From Methanomassiliicoccales archaeon (GTDB taxonomy: Archaea; Thermoplasmatota; Thermoplasmata; Methanomassiliicoccales; JACIVX01), in NCBI GenBank assembly GCA_024464195.1, contig JANHAK010000003.1:1-22729 (forward strand): DNA of 22,729 nt, written 5' to 3'. The notes below the pieces were generated by a model that did no database searches, was not told where the DNA came from, and was given only the letters and a program-made list of their open reading frames with translations. Numbering within the stretch: the first letter of the stretch is position 1; the number at the start of each line of letters is the position of its first letter. Below are positions 16,335-22,729 of the stretch, piece after piece. A program made the position numbers and the translations under genes.

Positions 16335-17395
16335 CAAACCACCAATAAATTCTTTATTATTTCGACATCAAGCCCGCTTTCTTTTCCGCGAGCGATGATC
16401 CTGATATTATCGACTTCGATCTTTTTTCTGATAATATAATCGAGCACTGGAAGGATCGAAAGTGGATAAATGTGTGAGAAGGTCTCGGATTGCTTCACGA
16501 GGTATTTCTGTAGTGCAAGCGTCACCTCGATCAGCGATCCACTTTCCTTTGCGATGCGCAATCCTTCCTTGATCTCCTCGTAGAAGGAGAATTTGGCGAG
16601 CTCTTCGACGAGGCGATCGAAGTTCTCGACGCTTGCGAGGCGTAGCAGCTCCTTCATCGTGAGCTCGCTGCCGCCATCAATGAAGTATCCCTTACACCTC
16701 TCGGGTGGGACGTTTTCTCGCTTCAGCTTTAGGAGCGTCTTGAGATTCGTCACGTCGATTTCCTTTTGAACGAATGCAAGAAACAGTTTCCCTGGCTTGG
16801 TATTTGTTCGAATAGAGGCGAGAAGGCGGGAATAATAGACCTTGTCCAAATATTCTTCGAGTGGCTCGAGCGTTCTACTTTCCCGATAAGCCGCCATGAC
16901 CTCTTCGGGTATTGTGATACCTTCTTTCGTCCTCAGCGCTTCAAGAATTTCCTCGACTGTTTCGAGTGCAAGGAGGCTGTTCAGCGTATCTTCACTAAGT
17001 CTTCCGGCTGGAACGAGATCCTCCTGGATCTCTTCAATGCTCGCACCGGAGTACTTACCTCTGAGGATTGTTTTAATATTCCATTCGTCCCATCGCCCGA
17101 GGTAACTGCATATCATTTCCCGCAGCTCACCTCTGCTAAATCCGATGATCTGCCTGTATATCCTTGCAAGATTACGACTCGTCCCTAATTCAATGAGATC
17201 CACACCTGAATACCTCGAGGCAAGTTCCGTCATCTCAACGTGGTACTGTGTCTCGCCGAGGAATCGGCCAATTTCATTCAGATCCATCATGAGCAGTTTT
17301 GGATAAACATCCTTTGTGAGAAGAAGGCTCTTCTTCGCTTTAATCCTCGCGCAGACATATGCGTAATTTCCCTTCTTCCCCCAGAATCGCTGCAT
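16334..17395 (-). CDS. atpC: A1A0 ATP synthase subunit C (V-type subunit d homologue)
   Basis: This 353-residue soluble, all-helical subunit is the socket that links the central stalk to the K ring. It starts with NYAYVCARIKAKKSLLL and contains the three-fold helical repeat typical of subunit C/d, with helical segments around residues 60-150, 160-250 and 255-345. Length is normal. It follows the E stop codon by four bases and its TGA overlaps the F ATG. Confidence 0.92.
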   Translation of the reverse strand: MQRFWGKKGNYAYVCARIKAKKSLLLTKDVYPKLLMMDLNEIGRFLGETQYHVEMTELASRYSGVDLIELGTSRNLARIYRQIIGFSRGELREMICSYLGRWDEWNIKTILRGKYSGASIEEIQEDLVPAGRLSEDTLNSLLALETVEEILEALRTKEGITIPEEVMAAYRESRTLEPLEEYLDKVYYSRLLASIRTNTKPGKLFLAFVQKEIDVTNLKTLLKLKRENVPPERCKGYFIDGGSELTMKELLRLASVENFDRLVEELAKFSFYEEIKEGLRIAKESGSLIEVTLALQKYLVKQSETFSHIYPLSILPVLDYIIRKKIEVDNIRIIARGKESGLDVEIIKNLLVV

Positions 17396-17399
17396 TGGT

Positions 17400-17957
17400 T
17401 CACCCGAACAAAATTGCCGATATCCTCTTCATTTCCTTCTCCCAAATCTCTTCAAGCATCGTTCGGAATCTGAAGTCCAGTCGCATCAGACCGTCTTCAC
17501 TTTCAACAATGAGACCAGGTTCCATGTCAGTTTCGATGATGGGAACATTGGCATTACCCTTTTCGATCAGTGCGGCGTCACCTTTAGGGCAAATAATCCT
17601 CGGTTTTGAAACAATCGTCATCGCACGCTCGATGATCTTGTTATAGATCCTAGCCCTGTTCTCGCGATCCATTCCGTAGATTTCACGAAGTGCTTCATTG
17701 AACGCGCGATCAAGCAGCTCTTTTTTCGCATTTAGAACGATCTTCTTCGCCTCCAATTCGGCGCTTGAGATCTCCTGCCGGGCGAGCCGCCGTATGAGTT
17801 CCTCAAACTGTTTCTCCTGCGCCCGTTTCCTCTTTGCAATCGATTCCTCGCACTCTTTCAATATCGCGGCTCGCTCCTTTTCCGCTTCCGCTGTTATTCT
17901 GTCCGCCTCAGATTTAGCCTTCTCTAGGATATCCCTGACTACGGTATCGAGCGCCAT
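17400..17957 (-). CDS. atpE: A1A0 ATP synthase subunit E (peripheral stalk)
   Basis: This 185-residue peripheral-stalk subunit has a long N-terminal helix (EKAKSEADRITAEAEKERAA and onward to about residue 90) that forms a right-handed coiled coil with subunit H, and a C-terminal globular domain (from about 95) that grips the A/B head. The ATG at 17957 has AAGGAG upstream at normal spacing; the frame extending to 18023 runs back across the gap to atpK and is rejected. The gene follows K after 28 bases and precedes C by four. Confidence 0.93.
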   Translation of the reverse strand: MALDTVVRDILEKAKSEADRITAEAEKERAAILKECEESIAKRKRAQEKQFEELIRRLARQEISSAELEAKKIVLNAKKELLDRAFNEALREIYGMDRENRARIYNKIIERAMTIVSKPRIICPKGDAALIEKGNANVPIIETDMEPGLIVESEDGLMRLDFRFRTMLEEIWEKEMKRISAILFG

Positions 17958-17985
17958 GATCAAGCTCCTTATTCTTAATGCTGCC

Positions 17986-18210
17986 CTATACCATCTTGGT
18001 CCACAGCAGAATCGCCATGACAAGGCCGAAAATGATGATCGTCTCCGGAATGACCATCAACACAAGGCCTTTCCCAAAGAGTTTCTCGTTCTCCGCCATG
18101 GCACCAACGGCTGCTGTACCGACATCCTTCTCAGCAAGCCCCGCACCAAGCCCAGCAAGACCTACTGCGAGACCCGCTCCCAATGCAATCAAACCCGCTT
18201 CTATTGCCAT
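17986..18210 (-). CDS. atpK: A1A0 ATP synthase proteolipid subunit K
   Basis: This 74-residue protein is one hairpin of two membrane helices, the short single-hairpin form of the rotor ring. Helix 1 is Gly/Ala-rich (GLIALGAGLAVGLAGLGAGLAE). Helix 2 carries the ion carboxylate E56 in V-I-P-E56-T-I-I-I-F. The polar loop (VGAMAENEKLFGKG) is conserved. Helix 1 ends with E27 where some relatives have a Gln, and Phe replaces the Tyr of some sodium-binding rings. GGAGGTG eight bases before ATG 18210, lying inside the end of atpI, is a strong ribosome site fitting the high copy number of K. The GTG at 18219 is rejected. Confidence 0.95.
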   Translation of the reverse strand: MAIEAGLIALGAGLAVGLAGLGAGLAEKDVGTAAVGAMAENEKLFGKGLVLMVIPETIIIFGLVMAILLWTKMV

Positions 18211-18215
18211 TTCTT

Positions 18216-20210
18216 TCACACCTCCATAGTATACTTTCTTCGAATTCTCAACGGATTGAACTTAAGACCTCCGCCCTCATAGAACTTCGTGAAGAATTCA
18301 ACATATTGTAACCTAATTCCATGCAATCCCGCGGAAATCACTGCGAGAATAAAAATCATCATGTGCCCTACCGCAAAAATTGCAAAAGCGACGGCGATCA
18401 TAACGCCGCCCCCAGGTGCAATCATCTCAATCGCAATCATGTTGAACGCGAGGGCCATACCCGCCTTCGACATCCCGATCGCCGCCAACCTCGAATATGA
18501 CATGATATTGCTAACCAACCCAGGCAATTCTAATACAACGCTTGCGCCTTCTCCCTTGAAACCAAGGATGATACCAATAACCAACGCGACCAAACCACCG
18601 ACCATCCTTACGTCAGTCATGACAAGTGGTTTGGAAAGAACTAACACATCCAGGAGAGCCAATCCCAACATCACGGCGCCAATTAATATAAGAAGCCAGC
18701 AAAGTTTCTCAAAAACCGCATGCTTCAGACCATGCCTAATCGTCACGTTGATAAATCCAAGCACATACCCAACAAAAAGATGAATGATACCAATCCAGAC
18801 GCTTATATATAGGAGTATCTTCACATCGTGAAGCTTACTGTAAAGGCCTAGTGGGATCGATAACGCTCCGAGCTCAATATGATGTGGAATTTCAATACCA
18901 AGCAAGCTAGACCATGTGATTTCACCGTGCGAACTTGATGCAAAGTGTAAACCAAAAGCCTCGCCAAACATGAATAAACCGAAAATTATTGTAAATATTC
19001 CGCCGAAGAAAAGCATGGTCGCGATTGTTCGCCACTCATTGCTTGTGCATTTTTTCAATCCCAAGTAGCCTAGAATGACGAAAGGAATTCCATAACCGAC
19101 ATCTCCAACCATCAGTCCGAAGAAAATAGGAAAGAAGATTGAGATTAATGGAGTTGGGTCGAGTTCGTTGTATTTCGGCGTTGAAATTAATTCGACCAGA
19201 TATTCGAATAGATTAAATGGTTTCGGATTCTCGATTTTGACAGGTGCTTCGTCTTCCTCCTCGTGATGTCCGTCAACTCCCTTCCTTTCCCTCCTTTCAA
19301 GGACTTCAATGTAAATTCTCTCTCCAAAATTTTCATCAAAAGCTTTCTTAAGTTGTTCGAAGTTCCTCTCAGGTACCCAGGCCTCAATGATAAAGGAATG
19401 GACACTCGCACCGAGCCTCAACGGTGTTTCGGCTTTTTGGACAATAATGTTTAAATGTTCCTCAGCCGCAAGCGCAAAGGTAGCGTGCTTTTCCCTCAAT
19501 TTTTCCAATTTTTCTGAGAGGTCGGCGATGCTCTTCCGTAAAGTTTCCTCCTCCGCAACAATCGATTCGAGAATCCTGTCAGGTTTCCCGCTTTTCAGTG
19601 GCACAGGAACCTCGGAAAACCCGTGCTGAACGAGGATGCGCTGGGCTTCCTCAGACTCCTCTTTTGCAACAAAGAGCGCAATGAATTTTCCGTCCTTGCT
19701 CATGAACAATTCAAACTTTTCAATTGATTCCCTTAGAACCCCTTCTGGATCAAGTTTCACATAACCAGTAAAAACATCCAGTGATTTGTAACCTCGATAA
19801 AGATCAAGTTCGAGGGGCAAACCAACGAAGGGTTCGATATTCTTTCTCTCTTGCTCCAATTCACTCAATCGAAGTTCGATCTTCTTCTTCGATTCTACAA
19901 CATCAGAAATCTCCTGATGAAGCGATTCAATCATCTGGTCGAGCTCTCTCGTAAGCACATCTATCCTGATCGGCTCGATTCCCTTCATTTCCTCGATGCC
20001 GAGATCTTTCTGCATTGCCCTCAATCTCAGGAGTTTCTGAGACGCATCAGAAGCTGCTGGCAATGGTGAGCCAAGTGTGAACCCTTCTTCATCTGCCGGG
20101 AAGTCGATCAAATGCACGCATTCCAGCTCATACAGTAGGTCGACCGTCCTTTCCAAAAGGTCCTTCGAACCGACGACAAGAACTCTAACCATTTGTTCTG
20201 GTAGCAGCAT
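18216..20210 (-). CDS. atpI: A1A0 ATP synthase subunit I (a-type stator, membrane)
   Basis: This 664-residue subunit has a soluble, coiled-coil N-terminal half (to about residue 335; helices around ELDQMIESLHQEISDVV and ETLRKSIADLSEKLEKL) and a membrane C-terminal half with about eight helices. The membrane part opens with ELDPTPLISIFFPIFFGLMV, the hallmark of this family, and contains R574 in S-Y-S-R-L-A-A, the arginine needed for ion transfer to the K ring. Length is normal. The start ATG 20210 has GAGGG upstream and overlaps the H stop codon by 26 bases. ATG 20192 is a second possibility without a ribosome site. Confidence 0.95.
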   Translation of the reverse strand: MLLPEQMVRVLVVGSKDLLERTVDLLYELECVHLIDFPADEEGFTLGSPLPAASDASQKLLRLRAMQKDLGIEEMKGIEPIRIDVLTRELDQMIESLHQEISDVVESKKKIELRLSELEQERKNIEPFVGLPLELDLYRGYKSLDVFTGYVKLDPEGVLRESIEKFELFMSKDGKFIALFVAKEESEEAQRILVQHGFSEVPVPLKSGKPDRILESIVAEEETLRKSIADLSEKLEKLREKHATFALAAEEHLNIIVQKAETPLRLGASVHSFIIEAWVPERNFEQLKKAFDENFGERIYIEVLERRERKGVDGHHEEEDEAPVKIENPKPFNLFEYLVELISTPKYNELDPTPLISIFFPIFFGLMVGDVGYGIPFVILGYLGLKKCTSNEWRTIATMLFFGGIFTIIFGLFMFGEAFGLHFASSSHGEITWSSLLGIEIPHHIELGALSIPLGLYSKLHDVKILLYISVWIGIIHLFVGYVLGFINVTIRHGLKHAVFEKLCWLLILIGAVMLGLALLDVLVLSKPLVMTDVRMVGGLVALVIGIILGFKGEGASVVLELPGLVSNIMSYSRLAAIGMSKAGMALAFNMIAIEMIAPGGGVMIAVAFAIFAVGHMMIFILAVISAGLHGIRLQYVEFFTKFYEGGGLKFNPLRIRRKYTMEV

Positions 20211-20529
20211 CGATCGCCCTCTCAAAAGCGTTTTTCAGATAAAGTCTGATCTCTGGGATGCGCTCATTGGCCAGTTTCTTTATTTTTTCAGCCTCCTCCC
20301 GCCCCCGTTTGAGAATTTCTTCTTTTTGAGATGCGATGCGGTTCTTTTCTCTTGAAACAGCTAATTCGAACTCGGCCCTGAGCTTCTCCTCGCTTTCTCT
20401 CATTCTCTGTGCGGCTTCGCGCCGGGCGTTGGCGACGATCATTTTCTGTTTTTCCTGCGCCTCCCGGACGATTTGTTCTGCCTCTTCTTCCGCTTTCTTA
20501 ATTTCGAGAAGCGTTTCAGCCCGTGTCAC
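20185..20529 (-). CDS. atpH: A1A0 ATP synthase subunit H (peripheral stalk)
   Basis: This is the first gene of the ATP synthase operon, with 114 residues of nearly continuous helix (TLLEIKKAEEEAEQIVREAQ) that pairs with subunit E. Three starts are possible: ATG 20571, ATG 20562 and GTG 20529. GTG is preferred. It has GGGGAG six bases upstream, the resulting length is typical for subunit H, and a TATA box at 20571-20579 would lie inside or at the edge of the longer reading frames, putting transcription near 20548, downstream of both ATGs. Confidence 0.88.
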   Translation of the reverse strand: MTRAETLLEIKKAEEEAEQIVREAQEKQKMIVANARREAAQRMRESEEKLRAEFELAVSREKNRIASQKEEILKRGREEAEKIKKLANERIPEIRLYLKNAFERAIDAATRTNG

Positions 20530-20570
20530 CAGACTCTCCCCGGATAGCTGCGAGTTGAACATTCTCGTCA

Positions 20571-20579
20571 TATTTATAG
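20571..20579 (-). promoter_or_regulatory. TATA box of the ATP synthase operon
   Basis: On the minus strand the sequence reads CTATAAATA. It predicts transcription from about 20548 and a leader of about 20 bases ending in the GGGGAG ribosome site of subunit H. No second promoter is obvious inside the operon, so one transcript of about 8.4 kb is likely. Confidence 0.55.
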
Positions 20580-20673
20580 CTTTAGTTATTTGATCGTCGA
20601 ATATCCGAAAATCTTTTTATCTTAGCCAGAGATTCAGACTCTTGATCTCGAATATTTCGGCACTCGACGAGTA

Positions 20674-21120
20674 TCATTCTTCAAATTTTCGAACACGGAC
20701 ATTACTTTCGCTAAGGATCTTCTTCGAGAGTTCATCGACATACTCGTCTTTATACACGACTTCCTCGATTCCGGCATTGACGAGGATTTTCGCGCAGAGG
20801 ACGCATGGAAAATTTGTCGTGTAAATTGTAGCACCCTTGATACTCACACCGAAATACGCCGCCTGGATGACGGCATTTTGTTCGGCATGTACCCCACGAC
20901 AGAGTTCGTGTCTCGTCCCCGACTCGATGTGATTCTGCGCTCTCACGCAACCGACCTCCTCGCAGTGCTTAAGTCCGCGAGGTGCGCCGTTGTAACCCGT
21001 CGTAAGTACTCTTTTTTCCTTGACGATCACGGCGCCAACCTTTCTGCGAAGGCAGGTCGACCGCGTGGCAACAAGCTCCGCCATTTTCATGAAGTAAGTA
21101 TCATTATCAGGTCTCGTCAT
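20674..21120 (-). CDS. deoxycytidylate (dCMP) deaminase
   Basis: This 148-residue zinc enzyme of the ComEB/Dcd family converts dCMP to dUMP, supplying precursor for thymidylate. The catalytic H78-A-E80 (VHAEQNAV) and P-C106-x-x-C109 (PCVLCAK) are present, preceded by the dCMP-deaminase-specific stretch with EVGCVR and RHELCRG. RSTCLRRKVGAVIV and TGYNGAPRGLKHC are also family strings. The ATG at 21120 lies 28 bases from a TATA box and has no ribosome site, so the mRNA is predicted leaderless and the GTG at 21126 is rejected. It is divergent from the signal peptidase gene. Confidence 0.94.
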   Translation of the reverse strand: MTRPDNDTYFMKMAELVATRSTCLRRKVGAVIVKEKRVLTTGYNGAPRGLKHCEEVGCVRAQNHIESGTRHELCRGVHAEQNAVIQAAYFGVSIKGATIYTTNFPCVLCAKILVNAGIEEVVYKDEYVDELSKKILSESNVRVRKFEE

Positions 21121-21143
21121 TGTCACAAGGCGTATTGTCGATT

Positions 21144-21152
21144 CCTATATCC
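21144..21152 (-). promoter_or_regulatory. TATA box for a leaderless dCMP deaminase mRNA
   Basis: GGATATAGG on the minus strand is centred 28 bases before the ATG at 21120, with no Shine-Dalgarno between. Confidence 0.5.
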
Positions 21153-21218
21153 AATTTTTTGCATCTCAACAGATGAGCTCGAATCCCTTTGCATCAGTTG
21201 CCTTGAGAAGCCCAATTC

Positions 21219-21226
21219 TTTATAAT
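21219..21226 (+). promoter_or_regulatory. TATA box for the signal peptidase gene
   Basis: TTTATAAT is centred near 21222.5, predicting transcription near 21249. That leaves a leader of about 12 bases before ATG 21262, or a leaderless start at TTG 21247. Confidence 0.5.
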
Positions 21227-21261
21227 GACAAATACTAATCAGCAACTTGGTCAGTGACTCG

Positions 21262-22335
21262 ATGGTCAATATGGCGATACGGAAACTGTTTATCAATATT
21301 GGAATCGCGGCAGCCACCATTCTAATTATTTTTTCTCTGCTTTTCGCTTACAGTTCAATATGGCCTCCACTTGTCGTTGTTGAATCGAGTAGTATGCAGC
21401 ACAGCGACACGAGGAGCTTTCTCGGTGTCATTGATACGGGGGACATTGTAATCGTAAAAAAGGCACATGGCAATGATATCATAACATATGTCGAGGGGGT
21501 TGCGAGAGAACACATGACTTATGGAGATTATGGTGACGTGATTATTTACAATAAAGGTACTAATTCTCATTCCGCGCCAATTATTCATAGAGCAATCTGC
21601 AGAATCATTTACAATGCCACTGGCGGTGGTTTCGATATTCCGTCACTTGCATCGCTTCCCATGTGGAAATGGAAGGTTCTCCCAGAAGGCGAACATGTAT
21701 GGTGGAATCTCAAGACGGTTGTCGAGATTTACGGCGTTGGATATCTGAATGTGACTGTTCACCTCGATCTGCGCAACATACTTCAGTATTTTGAATCACG
21801 AGGAATGACGCCCCATGGTGGTTTCATCACGATGGGTGACCATAATATCATCAGCAACAACGGCATTCTCTATGGATACTATGACCAAATCTCGATTTTC
21901 CGCGAACCCGTCAAAGATGATTGGGTTGTCGGAATTGCGCGCGGAGAGATACCATGGTTCGGATTGCTTAAGCTATGGGTTAGCGGGGGCGCACCTCCAG
22001 ATATTCCTGAGAACAGTAAGACCAATCTGTTTCTCACAATCGCTGTCATTATCGTCGTACCCATTGGAATCGATGCTCTCAATTTTGTACTCAGGAGAAG
22101 AGGGATAGAGATCTTTAGCTGGACTAAGAAATTCAGTATTAGACCACTTTTCAAAAAAGCTGAGCCTGAAAAGCCGTCAAATACACAAAAGATCGCCAAC
22201 ATCAACGATAAGACTGCAGTTACGGAAACTGATAAGAATAAGAGGGGAACGAAAGAACCCATGAAGATCGATGAAAATCAACATCAGCGAGTAAAAAAGA
22301 AAAAACAGGAAAAAAGCAGACCAAGAGGGAAATGA
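21262..22335 (+). CDS. archaeal ER-type signal peptidase I with long C-terminal extension
   Basis: Numbered from ATG 21262, this 357-residue membrane protein cleaves signal peptides outside the membrane. An N-terminal membrane anchor (about residues 10-32) is followed by VVVESSSM with nucleophile S44, DTGDIVIVKK, IIHRAI with H109 (the Ser/His dyad of archaeal and ER enzymes, not the bacterial Ser/Lys), and TMGDHN with D193. Unlike a minimal archaeal signal peptidase, it has an insert of about 60 residues between H109 and D193, a second membrane helix (about 252-272) and an about 80-residue, very basic, Lys/Gln/Glu-rich tail. A TTG at 21247 is an alternative start. Confidence 0.88.
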   Translation: MVNMAIRKLFINIGIAAATILIIFSLLFAYSSIWPPLVVVESSSMQHSDTRSFLGVIDTGDIVIVKKAHGNDIITYVEGVAREHMTYGDYGDVIIYNKGTNSHSAPIIHRAICRIIYNATGGGFDIPSLASLPMWKWKVLPEGEHVWWNLKTVVEIYGVGYLNVTVHLDLRNILQYFESRGMTPHGGFITMGDHNIISNNGILYGYYDQISIFREPVKDDWVVGIARGEIPWFGLLKLWVSGGAPPDIPENSKTNLFLTIAVIIVVPIGIDALNFVLRRRGIEIFSWTKKFSIRPLFKKAEPEKPSNTQKIANINDKTAVTETDKNKRGTKEPMKIDENQHQRVKKKKQEKSRPRGK

Positions 22336-22340
22336 TTTTC

Positions 22341-22359
22341 GGGCTTGCCCCTTTACTTG
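22341..22359 (+). terminator. weak terminator after the signal peptidase gene
   Basis: GGGC-TT-GCCC is followed by CTTTACTT just after the signal peptidase stop codon and before the convergent orc1/cdc6 stop. The stem is only four base pairs, so support is low. Confidence 0.2.
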
Positions 22360-22375
22360 AGAAGCACTTTTGCAA

Positions 22376-22729
22376 TCAGATCAATGTTGTCTGAGTCTTA
22401 GGCTTGAAATTCTTGAGGCTTTGAAGCATCTCGTCCTCCTCGAGTATTTTCTTTGCTTCATGTGGCGGAACACTCAGCTCGATTTCTTTCGTCCGACCGC
22501 CTCTGCCGAAAGATTTGACACGAGCGTGGATGATGCCGAGCATGTCAAGCTCTGAGATGAGATCGGTGATTCTTCTCTGCGTCAAGACACTTACGCCAAC
22601 AACTCTGCTCAACTCCCTATAAATCTCATAGACTTCTCCTGTCGTAAGCCTCTCGCGACTTTTCTCCTCGTTAATAATAATGCTCATCAGCACGAGTTTT
22701 GACTGTGTTGGCAATGTTCTGATCGCTTC
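22376..22729 (-). CDS. Orc1/Cdc6 replication initiator, C-terminal part only (cut by the window edge)
   Basis: The frame is open through the window end, giving the last 117 residues. They form the winged-helix DNA-binding domain of archaeal Orc1/Cdc6: LPTQSKLVLMSIIINEEKS, the helix TTGEVYEIYRELSRVVGVSV, the recognition helix TQRRITDLISELDMLGII and the wing RVKSFGRGGRTKEIEL. This domain binds origin recognition boxes. The AAA ATPase part lies beyond 22729. Archaeal origins often lie next to this gene, so one may lie just outside this window. Confidence 0.88.
   Translation of the reverse strand, partial: EAIRTLPTQSKLVLMSIIINEEKSRERLTTGEVYEIYRELSRVVGVSVLTQRRITDLISELDMLGIIHARVKSFGRGGRTKEIELSVPPHEAKKILEEDEMLQSLKNFKPKTQTTLI

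Noticed and set aside
20530..20571. Longer form of subunit H beginning at ATG 20571 or ATG 20562
   Set aside because: The operon TATA box at 20571-20579 predicts transcription near 20548, downstream of both ATGs, and the GTG at 20529 has a proper ribosome site and gives the usual family length.

Overview
The window is a piece of a euryarchaeal chromosome. It carries a D-family DNA polymerase small subunit (DP1), an archaeal A1A0 ATP synthase operon, a Cdc48-type double AAA ATPase, an Orc1/Cdc6 C-terminus, a UPF0201-type RNA-binding protein and an ER-type (Ser/His) signal peptidase. Several genes have TATA boxes 26-29 nt before the start codon and no Shine-Dalgarno (leaderless mRNAs), while genes inside operons have good GGAGG-type sites. 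Gene content and leaderless style fit the Thermoplasmatota/methanogen side of the Euryarchaeota; this placement is an inference and no marker fixes the genus. I see no rRNA, tRNA, insertion sequence or CRISPR array.

Layout. (1) 27-3647, plus strand: a protein quality-control cluster of a small charged coiled-coil protein, an Hsp20, a Cdc48/VCP-like unfoldase and a second Hsp20. A perfect 25-bp palindrome sits at the predicted transcription start of the first hsp20, and a terminator-like hairpin straddles that gene's stop codon. (2) 3755-5324, plus: an archaeal HTH regulator translationally overlapped with a degenerate TraB-like protein. (3) 5325-6381: a gene-poor stretch with one plausible small protein and otherwise weak ORFs that may be gene remnants. 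(4) 6382-10581: housekeeping genes on both strands: a corrinoid adenosyltransferase, a CYTH-domain protein, a small basic protein with a PC4-like pattern, a CPBP-type membrane protease between two zinc ribbons, a TIM-barrel sugar isomerase-like protein and a UPF0201 protein. (5) 10637-12103: DP1, divergent from the UPF0201 gene and sharing one palindromic TATA box with it. (6) 12152-20529, minus: the ATP synthase operon in the order H-I-K-E-C-F-A-B-D, followed by a previously uncalled 40-residue membrane protein that overlaps the D stop codon. (7) 20674-22729: a dCMP deaminase, an extended signal peptidase and the 3' end of orc1/cdc6.

How the genes work together. The first cluster probably handles denatured proteins: Hsp20s hold them and Cdc48 unfolds them for the proteasome. 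The ATP synthase operon encodes a full rotary enzyme: peripheral stalks E and H, stator I, rotor ring K, central stalk C, D and F, and the catalytic head A and B. DP1, dCMP deaminase (dTTP supply) and Orc1/Cdc6 all serve replication, although they are not in one operon.

The items most worth a second look are the symmetric bidirectional promoter at 10581-10637, the small membrane gene at the end of the ATP synthase operon, the palindrome in front of hsp20, the altered P-loop of ATP synthase subunit A, and the zinc-ribbon/CPBP protease fusion. I did not find a clear, wholly new multi-gene system.
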